From: Calycina herbarum
Taxonomy: Eukaryota > Ascomycota > Leotiomycetes > Helotiales > Pezizellaceae
Direction of reading: 5' to 3'
DNA: 64,000 nucleotides
Assembly: GCA_001414485.1 (NCBI GenBank)
Contig: LLEY01000156.1
Span: 62,001-126,000 of the forward strand
Shown in pieces: positions 1 through 11,708 of this stretch. Position 1 is the stretch's first letter; every line of letters starts with the position of its first letter. The translations under genes and the position numbers were made by a program. A model generated the notes under the pieces. The model did no database searches and had not been told where the DNA came from. It was given only the letters and a program-made list of their open reading frames with translations.

Positions 1-529
1 GATTCCTCTGGACTCGGGTGAGCTAGCGACCTCCACTGGAGTACGAAAAGAAAGCTTGGCTTAAGCTGCCATACGACTTGATCCAAGTCCGCCCAGCACT
101 GTGCGTATGCACTTCTCTGCACTCGTGTGCTGTATCCCTATTGTCAAATCAACAATATATGCAAGATAGGAATCTCGGCGAGATAGGCAGTTTTGAGGGC
201 TTTGCGGCATTTTCCTACCTATAAGCGTTCAGACCATGCTAAGACCTCGGGCGTAAATATACAGTCGCTTTGCGCAGCCTCTTACCGACATACAACGTGG
301 ATCAAATTGATTGGTAGTGATCAATGCTTCTTTGTTGGTTTCTCCATTTCTCCAGCCTCGACTAATTCGCTCAAGATCAGTTTCCAGCCCAGTGTGCAGC
401 CTTGCACGCTTCCCATCCGGTCAACACTCAAACGCTGCTGTTATCGTATTATCATTCTGGGGCATTGAAATACTTTTCTGAGTGCTATTGAACGACATTT
501 CTAAACCCGGCCGGAACATTGATTAAGCT
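1..529. other. No gene seen; upstream region of the HET-like gene
   Basis: No frame here shows a recognisable protein family. One open frame of about 90 codons (193-468, plus) lacks an ATG start and resembles nothing I know. The stretch probably contains the promoter of the gene that starts at 530. Confidence 0.5.
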
Positions 530-2484
530 ATGGAAGCTCTAGGTTGGTAAGTTACTGGTTTTCGTAATTATGGCCCAGCATACTGACTACAAATAGTGTG
601 GTGAGTATGATCCCACTCATACAATCGTGCCTTGCTATAAGTGAACGATTTCGTGATGAGTTGGAAAACGAACGCACCAGTGTCAAATATTTCAAAAATC
701 AACGCCGTGTTGTTGATGGATATTCACACATGAGCCGGGTGATTTGCGACGGGGTTTCTACAAGACAGTCGAGCGGGTTCGCTGAAGGACTTGTAGGTAT
801 GTATGCCAGTTTGTCAAGAAAACAGAATGTTCTAATATCTCTAATAGAATCTCCCCTCCTTGGAACATACCATACCCTCCTCCAATCGAGTTCCTTGGCC
901 GAACAGCACCTGTGGATTGATGCCCTCTGCATTGACCAGAACGATATTTCCGAGCGCAGTTCACAGGTCAAAGACATGCTCGCCATTTACTCGATGGTCT
1001 CTGAAGTTCTGGCTTGGTTGGGGGAACCGAAAGAGCATAAAGAGCTTTTAGGTAGTGGAGTTGAACTTGGAGACTGTCATGGCAGTGCCTCTTTGGAGCT
1101 TCTCTCGGCCGACACCAATAATTGCGGCATTCTTGTCAAGCGACTTTGGGACCTTAAAATCTGCGTGGAGTTCGGAATAAAAAGACCAAAATCAGCTTTC
1201 TTGTTTGCTGCTGGAGTCGGACTCGAACTGCATTCTGGAGTATTTCGGCTGGAGTTTCCCCCGGCTGGTATCAGTGTATGCAAGAGGACTCTTCGTAGCC
1301 TCGACCTTGGTGCCGATTTTGGAAGCTGTGGTCTAAACCATAGACTTTGCAACGCCGGTAGGCTACCCGGAGTCAACTGGCGAGAATCGTGTAACATCCC
1401 GTTCATTGAACCTTTCGAACTCAATGTGCGTTCTCGACGACTTGAAAAAACCATAGAAACCTGCTCAACTCAGATCTTGGAGCAAGGCTCCTGGTGGACA
1501 CAATCTGCAGATGTAGACTGTTTAAGTCCCAAATTACTGCAGTGGGCAGCTCCGTCAAGGGAGATTGAGATACATGGGATTGTTTCTCAACACACAGAAA
1601 TTGAGGCTGCTTGGATGGCCATCTCCAAGGTCGCAGATATCGACCCTTTTGTTTCACACCCACCGCTGCATATATCATCTTCAGCAGCGCTGATAATCAA
1701 ACTCCCTTACGGCAGCCACAAGGCCGTGAAACTATTTTACGACACTGGGTCTACGGACAATATGATTACAGAGAGCTTTGTCAATGGAAAAGCCGAAACA
1801 AACCTGTTTCTGGAAGCTGGATTTCCTGTGAATCTAAAATCCAAATGTTTTCCTATCCAGGGAAGCTTTGGAACAGGTATTCTGCGTCACTACGTCAAGA
1901 GAATGAAGAGAGTAGTAAGACGGCTTCTCGATCTTCCTATCCGACTCAAAATACCTCTTTCTATGGTATTTCTGCCTGTTGTGACTGCAAACCCTGTGCA
2001 GCATGACAGTATGCTGAACAAAGGATACGCAGCACCAAACAAAGCAGATACTGAAAGTTCGTTTGATCTGTTTATAGTAAGTTCTTTAACCGTCCTCTCT
2101 CTTTCTTCTATCCCTTTTTTGACTGATTCGTTGTAGGGTATCCTACGGTCCTTGAAGTCTGATAAAGACTTTCCACATAGCCCAGAGGGACTCATGGCTG
2201 GTGTATTTCTGTGCACTTTCTCGCTCGTGGCAGCATACAACGTTCGGCGACACGACCATTACCAAAAGTCCTTTCTAGCTACTGGTCTGCTTCTCTCGTT
2301 CGTGGTTGGAATTATATCCTGCAAAAATCCTAAAGACCTTGTGTTTAGGTATTTGTTTGTTGGAGCTTGTATCTCAATGTTTTTAAGTGGTTGTTATCAC
2401 CAAAGTTACTTGGTAAATAGCCGCCAAGGCCACGAAAGCTTGAAACATGGCTCGGTTCACGAGCAGGCAACCGGTAACGCATGA
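530..2484 (+). CDS. HET-like protein fused to a retropepsin-like segment and a C-terminal membrane domain
   Basis: Inferred exons are 530-546, 597-796, 848-2076 and 2137-2484 (597 residues). The 17-nt first exon supplies the only usable ATG and ends at GTAAGT. The introns at 797-847 and 2077-2136 are multiples of three; the last ends in the TAG that would otherwise stop the frame. Residues about 95-103 read WIDALCIDQ, followed by an ER..QV..M..IY pattern and WLGE, which is the central signature of the HET (heterokaryon incompatibility) domain. The usual N-terminal Y.ALSY.WG block is not recognisable. Near residue 371 an LFYDTGSTDNMI stretch resembles the active-site motif of retropepsin-like aspartyl proteases. 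The last exon encodes three hydrophobic segments, likely transmembrane. HET proteins act in non-self recognition and cell death in fungi; what the protease-like part does is unknown. Family assignment of the HET core is fairly sure, the rest is inference. Confidence 0.7.
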
Positions 2485-2744
2485 GCCAAAATTGGGGTTT
2501 CTTCCGCATAAGGTTGGTACTTGGTGATTTTTCTATACTATGCAGCTGTTTAAATATATTAAATATATTATGAATAGTCTGTCTTCGCGAGGAGTAAGCC
2601 CATTTAACGAGATAAAATAAATTCTTGCTCGATTTGAGAAATCAAGATAGAAGTACCGGGGTACACTGAGTGAATCTTTACTTCTTTAATTGATTCGCAA
2701 TACATGAAGTCATATTTGATATCCAATCCTGATCAAATAATGGT

Positions 2745-4312
2745 TCATTTTGAAAGTTTGAATGGTCCTGCACCTGTGATTTGAAAGAACCCGTCGGGGT
2801 CATATTTCGTGGTAATAGTCTTCAAATATCTCTTACTTTCAGGTCCAAATGAACCGAATAGAGCCTTTTCGGGGGAGGTGTAGCTTGAATATCGATAAAT
2901 GGCCGATACATCCCTATTCTTCGCCTCATTGTCAATATTTTCAAGGGCCTCCTTGTTGACATCGTACACCTTCCTATCATCATTGGGCTTGTCCCAAGAA
3001 GTGTAGAATAACACCACCACAACAGGACTGTCCGAGGGGTTCAATCCCAATGAGTTTCCACCTTTAACAATAGACCTTTCCATCAATGATCCTGGCAATG
3101 CTTCAAATGTGATTGAGAAAAGAAGATTCTCTACACCTTTCAATTTCTCGAATGCTGCATGGTACGCTTCAATGGCATACTCAAGAATCTTGGTGTCTGC
3201 CTTGACGGTTGTGGATGTTTTCAAGACTCTAGATATTGAAAGTCAGGACTTTTGGCAAAATGAGACGGTGTGTGATAGGCCTACCTGTTCGAAAGTGCAC
3301 CAGCAAATTCTTCATCTGTGAAGTCTTTTAAGTTACCAACACGTAAAGTATTCATTTGGTCGATCTGTGGTTGAATATCCGCGAACGGTTCAAGTGCTTT
3401 CGGTTTCCCTGGCCTCGTGCAAAAGATATCATTCATACACACGATATCACCAAAGGTAGCCGCGTATCCAAGGCTGAGGCAAATATGAACATCCACATCA
3501 CTATTTGGGCCATGGAGATAATCCACAAAACTCTGGATTTGCTGTGGGAAACTGGGCATGAAATAAAATAACTTTCCTCCCCAAAGCTGGCCTTGCTTGA
3601 AGACCTCGAGGTCGAAGCGGGTGACGATTCCGAGGTTGTTTCCGCCGCCTTTGAGAGCAACCCACAAGTCGTTGTTGGTTTCTGCATTGGCGTTCACAAT
3701 TTCACCGCTGGAAAGGACGATTTCGTAATTGATCACATTATCGCAAACAAAACCTCGAGCGTAAGAGAAGTACGAAAGTCCACCTAGATAGTCAACATAT
3801 GAAAGGATTTTTGATTTGTTTCGATGTAGGAAAATATTGCGAAATGGTTATAGTTACTTGCCTTGAAGAGCATCCCCACCGATTCCACCACTTGAATGAC
3901 GATTGCCCACAACTTCAAGTCCTGCTTCTGTCACGCGTTCGTATACATGTCCCATGTTTTCCCCAGCAGCAACTGAGACCAAATTTCTCTCCTTGTCGAT
4001 TTTTACCCCTCGTAGATTTTTCAAATTGATCGTGATTCCATCGCGAACATTCGCGACTCCAGGCGTTGACTGCTGACCCAAGCCGCAAATTGCAAGCTTT
4101 GACTTCAGAATATTCGTGAAAGGTTTGAGAGCTTTGACTATATCGGCAACTTGCATCGCTGAGCTTGGGGACACGAAGCATGCTGGAGTCAGCTCCCGTT
4201 CCAAAGCAGAGAAGTAAGATGCGGTGATTGTATCGTATTTCTTGCTTTTGGGGAGGACAACTAAGTCGGATGAGATCTTGTTGAGTGCATCTATCGCACT
4301 TGAAAGCGACAT
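2745..4312 (-). CDS. FAD-linked (BBE/VAO-type) oxidoreductase, no signal peptide
   Basis: Inferred exons on the minus strand are 4312-3862, 3783-3285 and 3228-2745 (477 residues). The first intron (3861-3784) begins GC, in the context AAG|GCAAGT, a strong GC-AG donor. Using it joins the frames into GLSYFS.ARGFVCDN, a conserved block of FAD-binding type-4 (PCMH) enzymes. Further family marks are the KGGGNNLGIVTRFDLE segment and the C-terminal YDPDGFFQ berberine-bridge-enzyme motif. The N-terminus lacks a secretion signal, so a cytosolic oxidase is likely. The usual GGH flavin-attachment motif reads GLGQQS here, so covalent FAD binding through that histidine is doubtful. Substrate is unknown. 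ATG at 4312 was chosen because the reading frame upstream is long but has no family similarity. No pathway partner is evident beside it apart from the neighbouring transporter gene. Confidence 0.85.
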
Positions 4313-5715
4313 GGTGAGTTGAGGTTGGTAACAAAAAGTGGGGTTTGTTGGTACCAACAACACGTACAGGTTCAGACAAGATAGCCTAAGGTATCACTTC
4401 AACATAGAGAGAGCTGGAACATCAAACCTAAAAGTCTGGACTGTCGTGATTTGGAAGTTCTTCAATATGCGAGATAATTGATTAAGTAGTTAATCAAACC
4501 ACCTGGGTGGTGTCATCCACAGTACCTCGCTTAACAACTCTAAGGTCCTGAGGGGTAAGAAGAGGCATCTGCGACGAGTTTGGTATATAAAGCTTAGAAA
4601 TTGTGAAGCTCCCAAATAAGTCATGTGATATTTTGACCTTTGTGTATTTTGACCTTTGTGTATTTTGAATCAAATAAGTTTTGGTTTGATTTGCGAAAGC
4701 AAAAACTCAGTACAGGGCGCTTCCTAGATTCTTTGGCAAATTTCATTTCCCATCCCATAGCATCAAATCGCAAAATACGTTAAATTATCTTTCTAGACGG
4801 TTATAAGAACTATTTATGGACTAATTGGTTTGCCCAAATTGGTATTATAGTCATCCCAACTCCCCTAAGCCCTGATGTGCTTTATTCACCAAGTGTTGAA
4901 TTGACCAATTATATTGCTACTTAAGAGTATTGAAGAAAATATTTAGCTTAATTAACTTGATTTAATAAAGTTCTAAGAGTTCCTAAAGTATATAGTACTA
5001 GATACTTATCTAAGTAATGTTTGTTTAATTTGAATATTCAAGAATACCTAGATTAATGAGATTAATCATGTAAAGTTCCTAGTTTTCCAAGGGCATAGAG
5101 TACTGCGGAATTGTCCAAGTAACATTTATTTCCAATAACTATCTCAGAACAACCTATTAAAACGGAGCTTATAGATCAAATTTTGTAGTTATGTTAGTGC
5201 ATGTCAAATCCACTCGTTATCGGTGAATAACTCATGCCAGCTCTCACCTTATCTCCAAATTCATAATTTTAAATTTGAGAAACATTGTCCTCTTCAATAC
5301 CAAAAAAAAGCCAACGATTCAAATGACATCCTTCATCCCTCTCACCACAGACTGATTCATCGTGACACCCTCCAAAATTCATACTCGGTGAGGTCTTAGC
5401 TAAAAATCACGCAGCCACTAAAGCAGCATCACAACATACATAATTTGTAACCACACAGAAAGATTCATGAAGTTTTATTGAATATGGCGTACTGCCAAGT
5501 GGTAAATTGAGAAGAATTGGTGAAGAATATCATCAGCACTAATGCGAACTGAACTACCGATTGGGCCGCGTGTTGCATATACGCGCAGAGCGAATCAAAT
5601 TCTGTTATCAATATTATTCAGCACCTTGTATCTTGGAAATATCTCTTCTCCGCGATTTGTATGGTCCGGTTGAAGTATCTGGGTTTTACCCGGATCACGC
5701 CTCAGCATACCCCAC
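4313..5715. other. AT-rich intergenic region with a 16-bp direct repeat
   Basis: No coding frame is recognisable. A 16-bp unit (TATTTTGACCTTTGTG) is present in two and a half head-to-tail copies at 4629-4668. The stretch separates divergently transcribed genes (oxidoreductase minus, MFS carrier plus) and must hold both promoters. Confidence 0.5.
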
Positions 5716-7558
5716 ATGAATTTCCAGAAGGCGGTTGACGAGAACTACACGTTGAACCAAGAATCGTCGTCGAGTATCATGGAATCGAAAAGTGGGGTTC
5801 TCGAATTGGAGAAGCAAGATGAATCTAATATTCGTGTTTCCCCAACTGACGGCATTCGAGACGAAAAAGAAGTTTCTTCCCAGGAATCCCAATCTTACTC
5901 TACAGTCAAACGAGACAAACATGGTCTCCCTTTTGTCCCACCACCAAGTCCATACATCGATGATCCCCTCGTAAGTTCTGACTATAAAAACCCGATATTC
6001 ATTGCCTCTCTAATATCTCATAGAACTGGTCACCACTCCTCAAACTCTCCATCGCGTTACAAGTAAGCTGGCTAGCCTGCCTCGGAATAATGAGTGCTGC
6101 AACCATAAATCCGGCCTTCGTACCACTCGGAAAAGAATTCAGAATTAGCACCGTCACAGCAAGTTATGAGCTCACAGTCTTCGTCGTATTTGCCGGTGTC
6201 GGCCCCCTTTTCACAACCCCATTCGCAAATGTCTACGGTCGTCGTCCCACCTATCTCATAGGAAACCTCATTGCCGGCGTGACCAACATCATAGCCGGAT
6301 GTTGCACGACTTGGAATGGAATTATCGTCACGAGAGTGTTCAATGGGATTGCGGTTGGGTCTATTGAAGCGATTGGTGCGGCTACGATCTGTGATATGTA
6401 TTGTATGCATGAGCGAGGTGTTTTTATGGGGATTTATACCTTCGCTTTGACGAATGGTCCCCATTTTGCTCCGCTTATGGGGGGGTATATTGCGCAGTAT
6501 ATTGGGTGGAGATATTGTTTTACTATTCCTGTAAGCTTCCATACCCAAACTTCCGAAAAGGGAAAGACTGACCAAGTTTCAGGCATACATCCAACTTGGA
6601 ACCTTCGTGTTCACCATCTTCTTCCTCCCGAAACTCTTTATTCTCGTCAAGCTTTGCCAAACACAAAATACCAACCAAAAACCTACCTTAATCTCTTGAC
6701 TTTCAAAAACACTCTATTAACAGATCGTCGTGTCCGTCCTTCGGATGTGTTGCGACCACTCAAAATGACCCGATATATCTCCATCATCATTCCCTGTCTC
6801 TATTACATAACCAACTTCGGCTATGGTACTGTACTCTTCGCTATAACCGGAGCACAGCTCTTCAGAAAACTGTACCATTTCGATGTCGCACAAACAGGAT
6901 TAATGCTCAGCATCCCTCTTCTTGTCGGATGTTTAATTGGAGAATTTAATGCTGGTTGGCTGACAGATTGGATGGTATACCGATATGCTAAAAAGCATGA
7001 TGGGACGAGAAAACCGGAAGCGAGGATGGATGCTATTTGGTTCGCAATCCTGATTCCCATCGGGATCGTGATTGAAGGTGTTTGTTTGAGTAATTCTGAG
7101 ACTAGTAGCTGGGTGGGAGTTGCTTTTGGGATGGGGATTGCGAGTTTTGGGTTACAAGTTGCTACAACTGTTGTGTATGCTTATACCACCGATGTAAGTT
7201 TTTCTTCCGCTTGCCATTGGATTACGGAGTATGACTGACATTACAAAATTCAGTGTTACAAGCCTCAAAGTTCGGAGATATCTACCCTTCTCAATTTGTT
7301 CCGGTCGGGATTCTCATGTCTTATATCTTTTTACGCGTAAGTCCTCCATTTCCCATTTCAATTATGGTATTGCGTGAGCTAAGGGTGATACTTATTAGGA
7401 TTCCACTTGGCGAAAAGATAGATTGGCAGTATGCCTGGTTGATCTTTGCTCTTATAAATGTTGTCACTCTGATTCCAATGTTCGCGCTGAGGCGATATGG
7501 CCATGTGTGGAGAGAGTTAGAATGGCAGAAGCCTCCAAGCTTTCATGGTGACATTTGA
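5716..7558 (+). CDS. MFS transporter (HOL1-like DHA1 type), carrying a 1-nt frameshift
   Basis: Inferred exons are 5716-5970, 6024-6530, 6583-7193, 7254-7336 and 7399-7558. A roughly 85-residue hydrophilic N-terminus precedes the first membrane segment. The loop motif VYGRRPTYL matches the MFS signature between TM2 and TM3, and SFGLQVATTVVYAYTTDCYKP plus the final EISTLLN and DWQYAWLIFALIN blocks match fungal HOL1-like carriers of 12 TM segments. Exon 3 lies between two phase-0 junctions but is 611 nt long, one short of a multiple of three. Its first part reads ...FTIFFLP in one frame, and the typical continuation ETLYSRQ lies in another, so one base is missing near 6630. Either this is a real loss-of-function change or a sequence error. 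If real, the product stops about 15 codons later. Substrate cannot be told. Confidence 0.75.
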
Positions 7559-7862
7559 GCTCGTAATACACAAGGTCATATATCAGAAGCTAGAGAAGAT
7601 GAATCCACAATAGGCGAAAGGCTCAAGATCACGAGTTTGCATTCCAATTATTAGTTCCTAGGAACGTCTTCGACAATTAAAAGAAAACATCAAACCGCTT
7701 TGAAGCAAGCGTGAACTGCTGTACGGTAAGAGAAAAGATCACAACACCAATACTCTCTTAGCATAGAAAGCCCCCAACTCTTCTTTCATTCTGACCAAAA
7801 GTATCCCTGGAACACTTATGAGGGAGGAAACAGGCACTCAAGTTGACAAAAAAGATGTAAAA

Positions 7863-7981
7863 ACATACAACAGCAGGTATTCGCTGGTGGTCACCCACCC
7901 AACTACTAATCTGCCGATCTGAGGCTTGTGTATGGCAGAGCGGACGGGATGCCCAATTCTCCTCAGTCTATGGTCGTATGT
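7863..7981 (-). rRNA. 5S ribosomal RNA
   Basis: Read on the minus strand, the 119-nt segment starts ACATACGACCATAG and ends with CTGCTGTTGTATGT, so its two ends pair as the 5S helix I. Internal landmarks of ascomycete 5S genes are present: CCCGTCCGCTCTGCC, AAGCC, and the AGTAGTTGGGTGGGTGACCA block followed by CCAGCGAAT. A run of T follows the 3' end as an RNA polymerase III terminator. The gene is isolated, as is usual for dispersed 5S genes in filamentous ascomycetes. Confidence 0.95.
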
Positions 7982-9889
7982 GACAACTAAAGTTTTGTTT
8001 GCTACTATCAAAATCAAAGAAATGAGTGTCAGATTCTTTTGGGGAAGCCCCTCGCTTGCACTTCACCAGCCTGCCCAGAGTTTATGCTTGCAGTACCTTC
8101 TTTCCTAGATTTCGAAATCGTGCACTACTAAGATTGTGGTATTATCGCAATCCAATATGAATTGTACTACAACCTGTGTGAAATCCAATGTATTTTTATC
8201 TCCTCCTCATTTCAATGTGGTGGAGGATAATTGGTTATCAGGTCAAGCCACAGGAAGTCACCAGCCACTTTCCCCGCGAGTAGGGGAAACGGTCGCAATC
8301 TGAAGAAGCTCAACAACAATAGAGACAGACAACCAGCTCCCCGCGATAGGAATCCGCTCTTTGAAATGATGGGTAAGAAATATAATGAAACTCTGAAGAT
8401 ATACATACTAATTCAACGTGTAGGTCCTTGATGTTCGGGTCGCTCACCCATCTTGAAGAACAGCCCAAATCGAGCCATTTCAACTCCTCCACGAACGCCA
8501 ACCCTCCCACTTCGAAAACATGGGCAACTTCGTCAAATACAAGATGATGTCTACGAACTCCAAGAGTGATTTGATTGCGTGCTATCCCAAAACGGGGGAA
8601 TGAGGCTATTGCAGACGACCAACTGCCTTCATCCGGCGATCGGTTGTCCACGAAGCTACCAACATTCTATGCCACCAGCACAGGCACCGCTCATTTTGGG
8701 TTCGATTGTTGGGGCGGCTATAAAGACCTTATAACATATGAGAGCAGCGGGGGTAGTAGCGGACTGCGTCTGCCTCAAGAGCTCGAGACAACCGAAATTC
8801 GGAGGATCAATAATTTGGGCTGGAGACTTCAAGCTGGTGCGCCCTGTAATAGTGCCCTGCCAGCCCATCGCATCTGGCGTGAGCGCTGTACTTCAGGACC
8901 TTCCTGAAAATCAGGGCCCAGATGCCTTCCTATGGGCTCGCTTGCCCTGTAGTTCAGGCATCGACGCCTTTTCCGGGAGCTTAGCGAATCAGAGTCCTTC
9001 AGGGCACTTTACGGGGCATTACACGTAAGTCTCCACCATACCATTGACCCCTCATTTTCTCTCAGCAACTCCTTATCTCTTTACCAACAAACTTCACTCT
9101 AAACGCCATGAAACATTTACATCTCTCATCTTCTGAGAGGGAGAAAAGGTTTGTATGGGGTTTGTAAATTATTCGAGTCGGTAGAAGTCCTCCCAGCTGT
9201 TGCGACGCGTTATCCGAATATCTCGAACATCGCGAAGATTGACTAGGTCAACTACAATGCAGGACTGAGAGAATGATTCGATAATATTATAATCGAAGAC
9301 ATTCTTCTCACGCGTCCAAGACGGACTTACCACTGAGACGGACTTATCGGTTTGCAAATGTCTGTGGTGCCCAAAAAAGGACATTACGGGCGTAGCCGTT
9401 GGCTAAGTCTCGCACTCGTCTAGCCACACAGCCCCTGAATATCAAATCCTCCTCCCCACCCCGCGTATAATCCTTCTCGCTTACGCTTCCAGGCGTGCTA
9501 GGTTACCTGTATATCTTTATGGACAGCGGGGACGCACAAGGTGGATCAAAAGCCCCAAGTGCACCCACTTTCCACCATAAGGGATACAGGTAATCTGGAA
9601 GCTATATGGAATGCACTTAGTATAAGTCTTGGTGTTTTGGGACGACCGGGGAACTACATTCCAAAAAGGGAATTTTGTTCAGCCTTGGAAACGTAAATCC
9701 GGAAATTATAGTATTTCTCAAAGTTAGTTGGAGAGGTATATATAGTCAGTTCATCTGTTCTTGGGCAACTCTTAGTATCAACATTCTTTCATTCACAAAA
9801 TCGTTTTGCTGAGTTGTTTTTAAAGCAATCTTTACATCCTTCAGCTCGTCGTCTGTACATCACTTTCTGCGAAATCAACTCCTTCTAAA
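7982..9889. other. Long intergenic stretch, no gene supported
   Basis: Open frames of 60-110 codons on both strands between 8200 and 9030 overlap one another and match no family I recognise. The final 200 bases contain a TATATATAG box-like stretch (about 9737) upstream of the PEBP-like gene. Confidence 0.45.
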
Positions 9890-10680
9890 ATGCAGTTCAC
9901 TCAAGCATCCTCGTCAACTCTGTTGACACTCTCATTCTCAACCCTCCTCAAGACCACCACAGCTCAAATATCAGCACCAGCAGTAGCAGTTTTCAAACCC
10001 AACTTCACAAGTCCAACCCTCAATATAACCTTCGGGTCAACCGTCATCACTAAACCCGGAACCACAATCTCAATAAAAGGTAGAACTCAATCCCACCATC
10101 CTCACTGACATTGACTAAAACCCTCCAAGTCCCCGTCGCCCAACCAAACCTCACCCTCCCCAATGGTCTCAACCCATCATCCACCTACCTAGCCCTCATG
10201 ATCGACTTCTCCATCTCAAGCGTCCTCCCAAACGCCAACACAACAGTCCTCCACTGGCTCCAACCCTCCCTCACAGGCCCCTCTCTCACTTCCATCACCA
10301 CAGCTCTAACACCTTACGGTGGCCCCGCTCCTCCCCCGGGACAAACTCATACCTATAGTATCCGTCTTTATAGCCAACCACCAACGTTCCAAGTCACTCC
10401 CGCTCTTACAAGTTACTTCGCCAATATCTCGGCGGCTATCAATAATCGTGTGGGCTTTGATGATGCGGCTTTTGTGAAGGATACTGGGCTTGGGGAGGTG
10501 GTTGCTGAGAATTACTTTTTGGTTGCTAATGAGACTGCTACGGCGACGGGTGCACCATCTGCTAATGGGACTGCGACGCAGAATCAAACTTCTGGGGCGA
10601 TGAGAGTTGGTCGTGGCTTGGGTTTGGGTTCTTTGACTTGGGCTTTTGGGCTGGGTCTTGCCGGTTTGTACTCTTATTAG
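9890..10680 (+). CDS. Secreted PEBP-like protein with probable GPI anchor
   Basis: Exons 9890-10079 and 10130-10680 (246 residues). The spliced frame links ...TTISIK to VPVAQPNLTLP. A signal peptide covers about residues 1-26. The body has the layout of phosphatidylethanolamine-binding (PEBP/YbhB-like) proteins: a STYLALMIDF strand, an LHWLQP block, then YGGPAPPPGQTH and a YSIRLY strand, the equivalents of the ligand-pocket motifs. Several N-x-S/T sites suggest glycosylation. The C-terminus has a T/S/N-rich stretch, a short polar/basic linker and a final hydrophobic tail (LTWAFGLGLAGLYSY), the pattern of a GPI-attachment signal. The likely location is the plasma membrane outer face or cell wall. 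Biochemical role is not known for this fungal surface subgroup. Confidence 0.85.
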
Positions 10681-11708
10681 GCGAGACCGTGCAGTCTTAA
10701 GTGGTTGATACGCAGAAGGATTTTGTGTGAGTACGATGTCACCTGGAGAGAATCTAGACGGAGGTTAGTTACTTTTTAGTTAATTCTTTTACTCAGAAGT
10801 TTACTCGGAGGTGTGGCTTATTGTTCTGGGTATGAGGGGTGCTTTTGTCGAACATTGTTCTCATTTGATGAACTTGTTTTATTACTTTCGTTTCTAGATA
10901 TAATACAAAGTACCTGACCAAACACTTTTACAAAGTCAACCAATCACTAGCTTTTGCCCTGTTCCGCTTCCGGAAACCATGTTTACAACCTTTTGGTCGT
11001 TCTTCGATTGAATTTTGCATAGCAATTTTGACACCGGGGTTTTAATTTCGCCATGAGTTAGTACACTGTAGGGCTGACCGAGCCACACCGATTCAGGCGT
11101 TTAAGCGCAAGGCTCATTTGACCAAGCAGCTATCGTTGTTATAATTAAGGGGGATTAGGCTCCTTCTTCGGGTAACACTGCATAACCTAAAGAAATAGAA
11201 AGATTCAAGGTGTGGTAATTGCTGACAATCTGACAGGCTGCGAGGAAGCTGTTCTTCTAGAATCATAAAGATTCCTATAACATTTTTTTTCGTTTTCATC
11301 TATTGCAAATATCCGGTTGTTTACTTTTTCTTTGCCGAATTCCACCACTACAAAAGCAATTCCTTTTAAAAAATCGACTAGGAAAAGCCTTAACACTCAT
11401 GTTCCTCCCACGAGTTCTCCTTTTTGATCCGAATTTTCCCAAAATTGCCCCTTTAGCAGCACCGAATCGCAGGACGGGACGGAGTCACGCCCATCGGAAT
11501 ATCTGTTAAGAGGTTCTCCGAACCCTCTCTCAACTCCTTCTATACATCTCTTGAAGGGACAGAAGTAATTTCGGGTGATGATAACGGCATGTGGATCTCA
11601 ACAACCCAGGAATGGATGATTCGATACGGAACTGCCTTTGCTTTCCTAGCCAAGACTTCGATGGCTGCTGCCATCGCTTTCGCATACAAGGAGCATATAT
11701 AGACCACG
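10681..11708. other. Intergenic, nothing recognised
   Basis: Only short overlapping open frames occur, with no family resemblance. It presumably includes the 3' end of the PEBP-like transcript. Confidence 0.4.

Noticed and set aside
8575..8907. 110-codon open frame and overlapping frames on the other strand
   Set aside because: No ATG-supported start with family similarity, and several frames on both strands are equally open.
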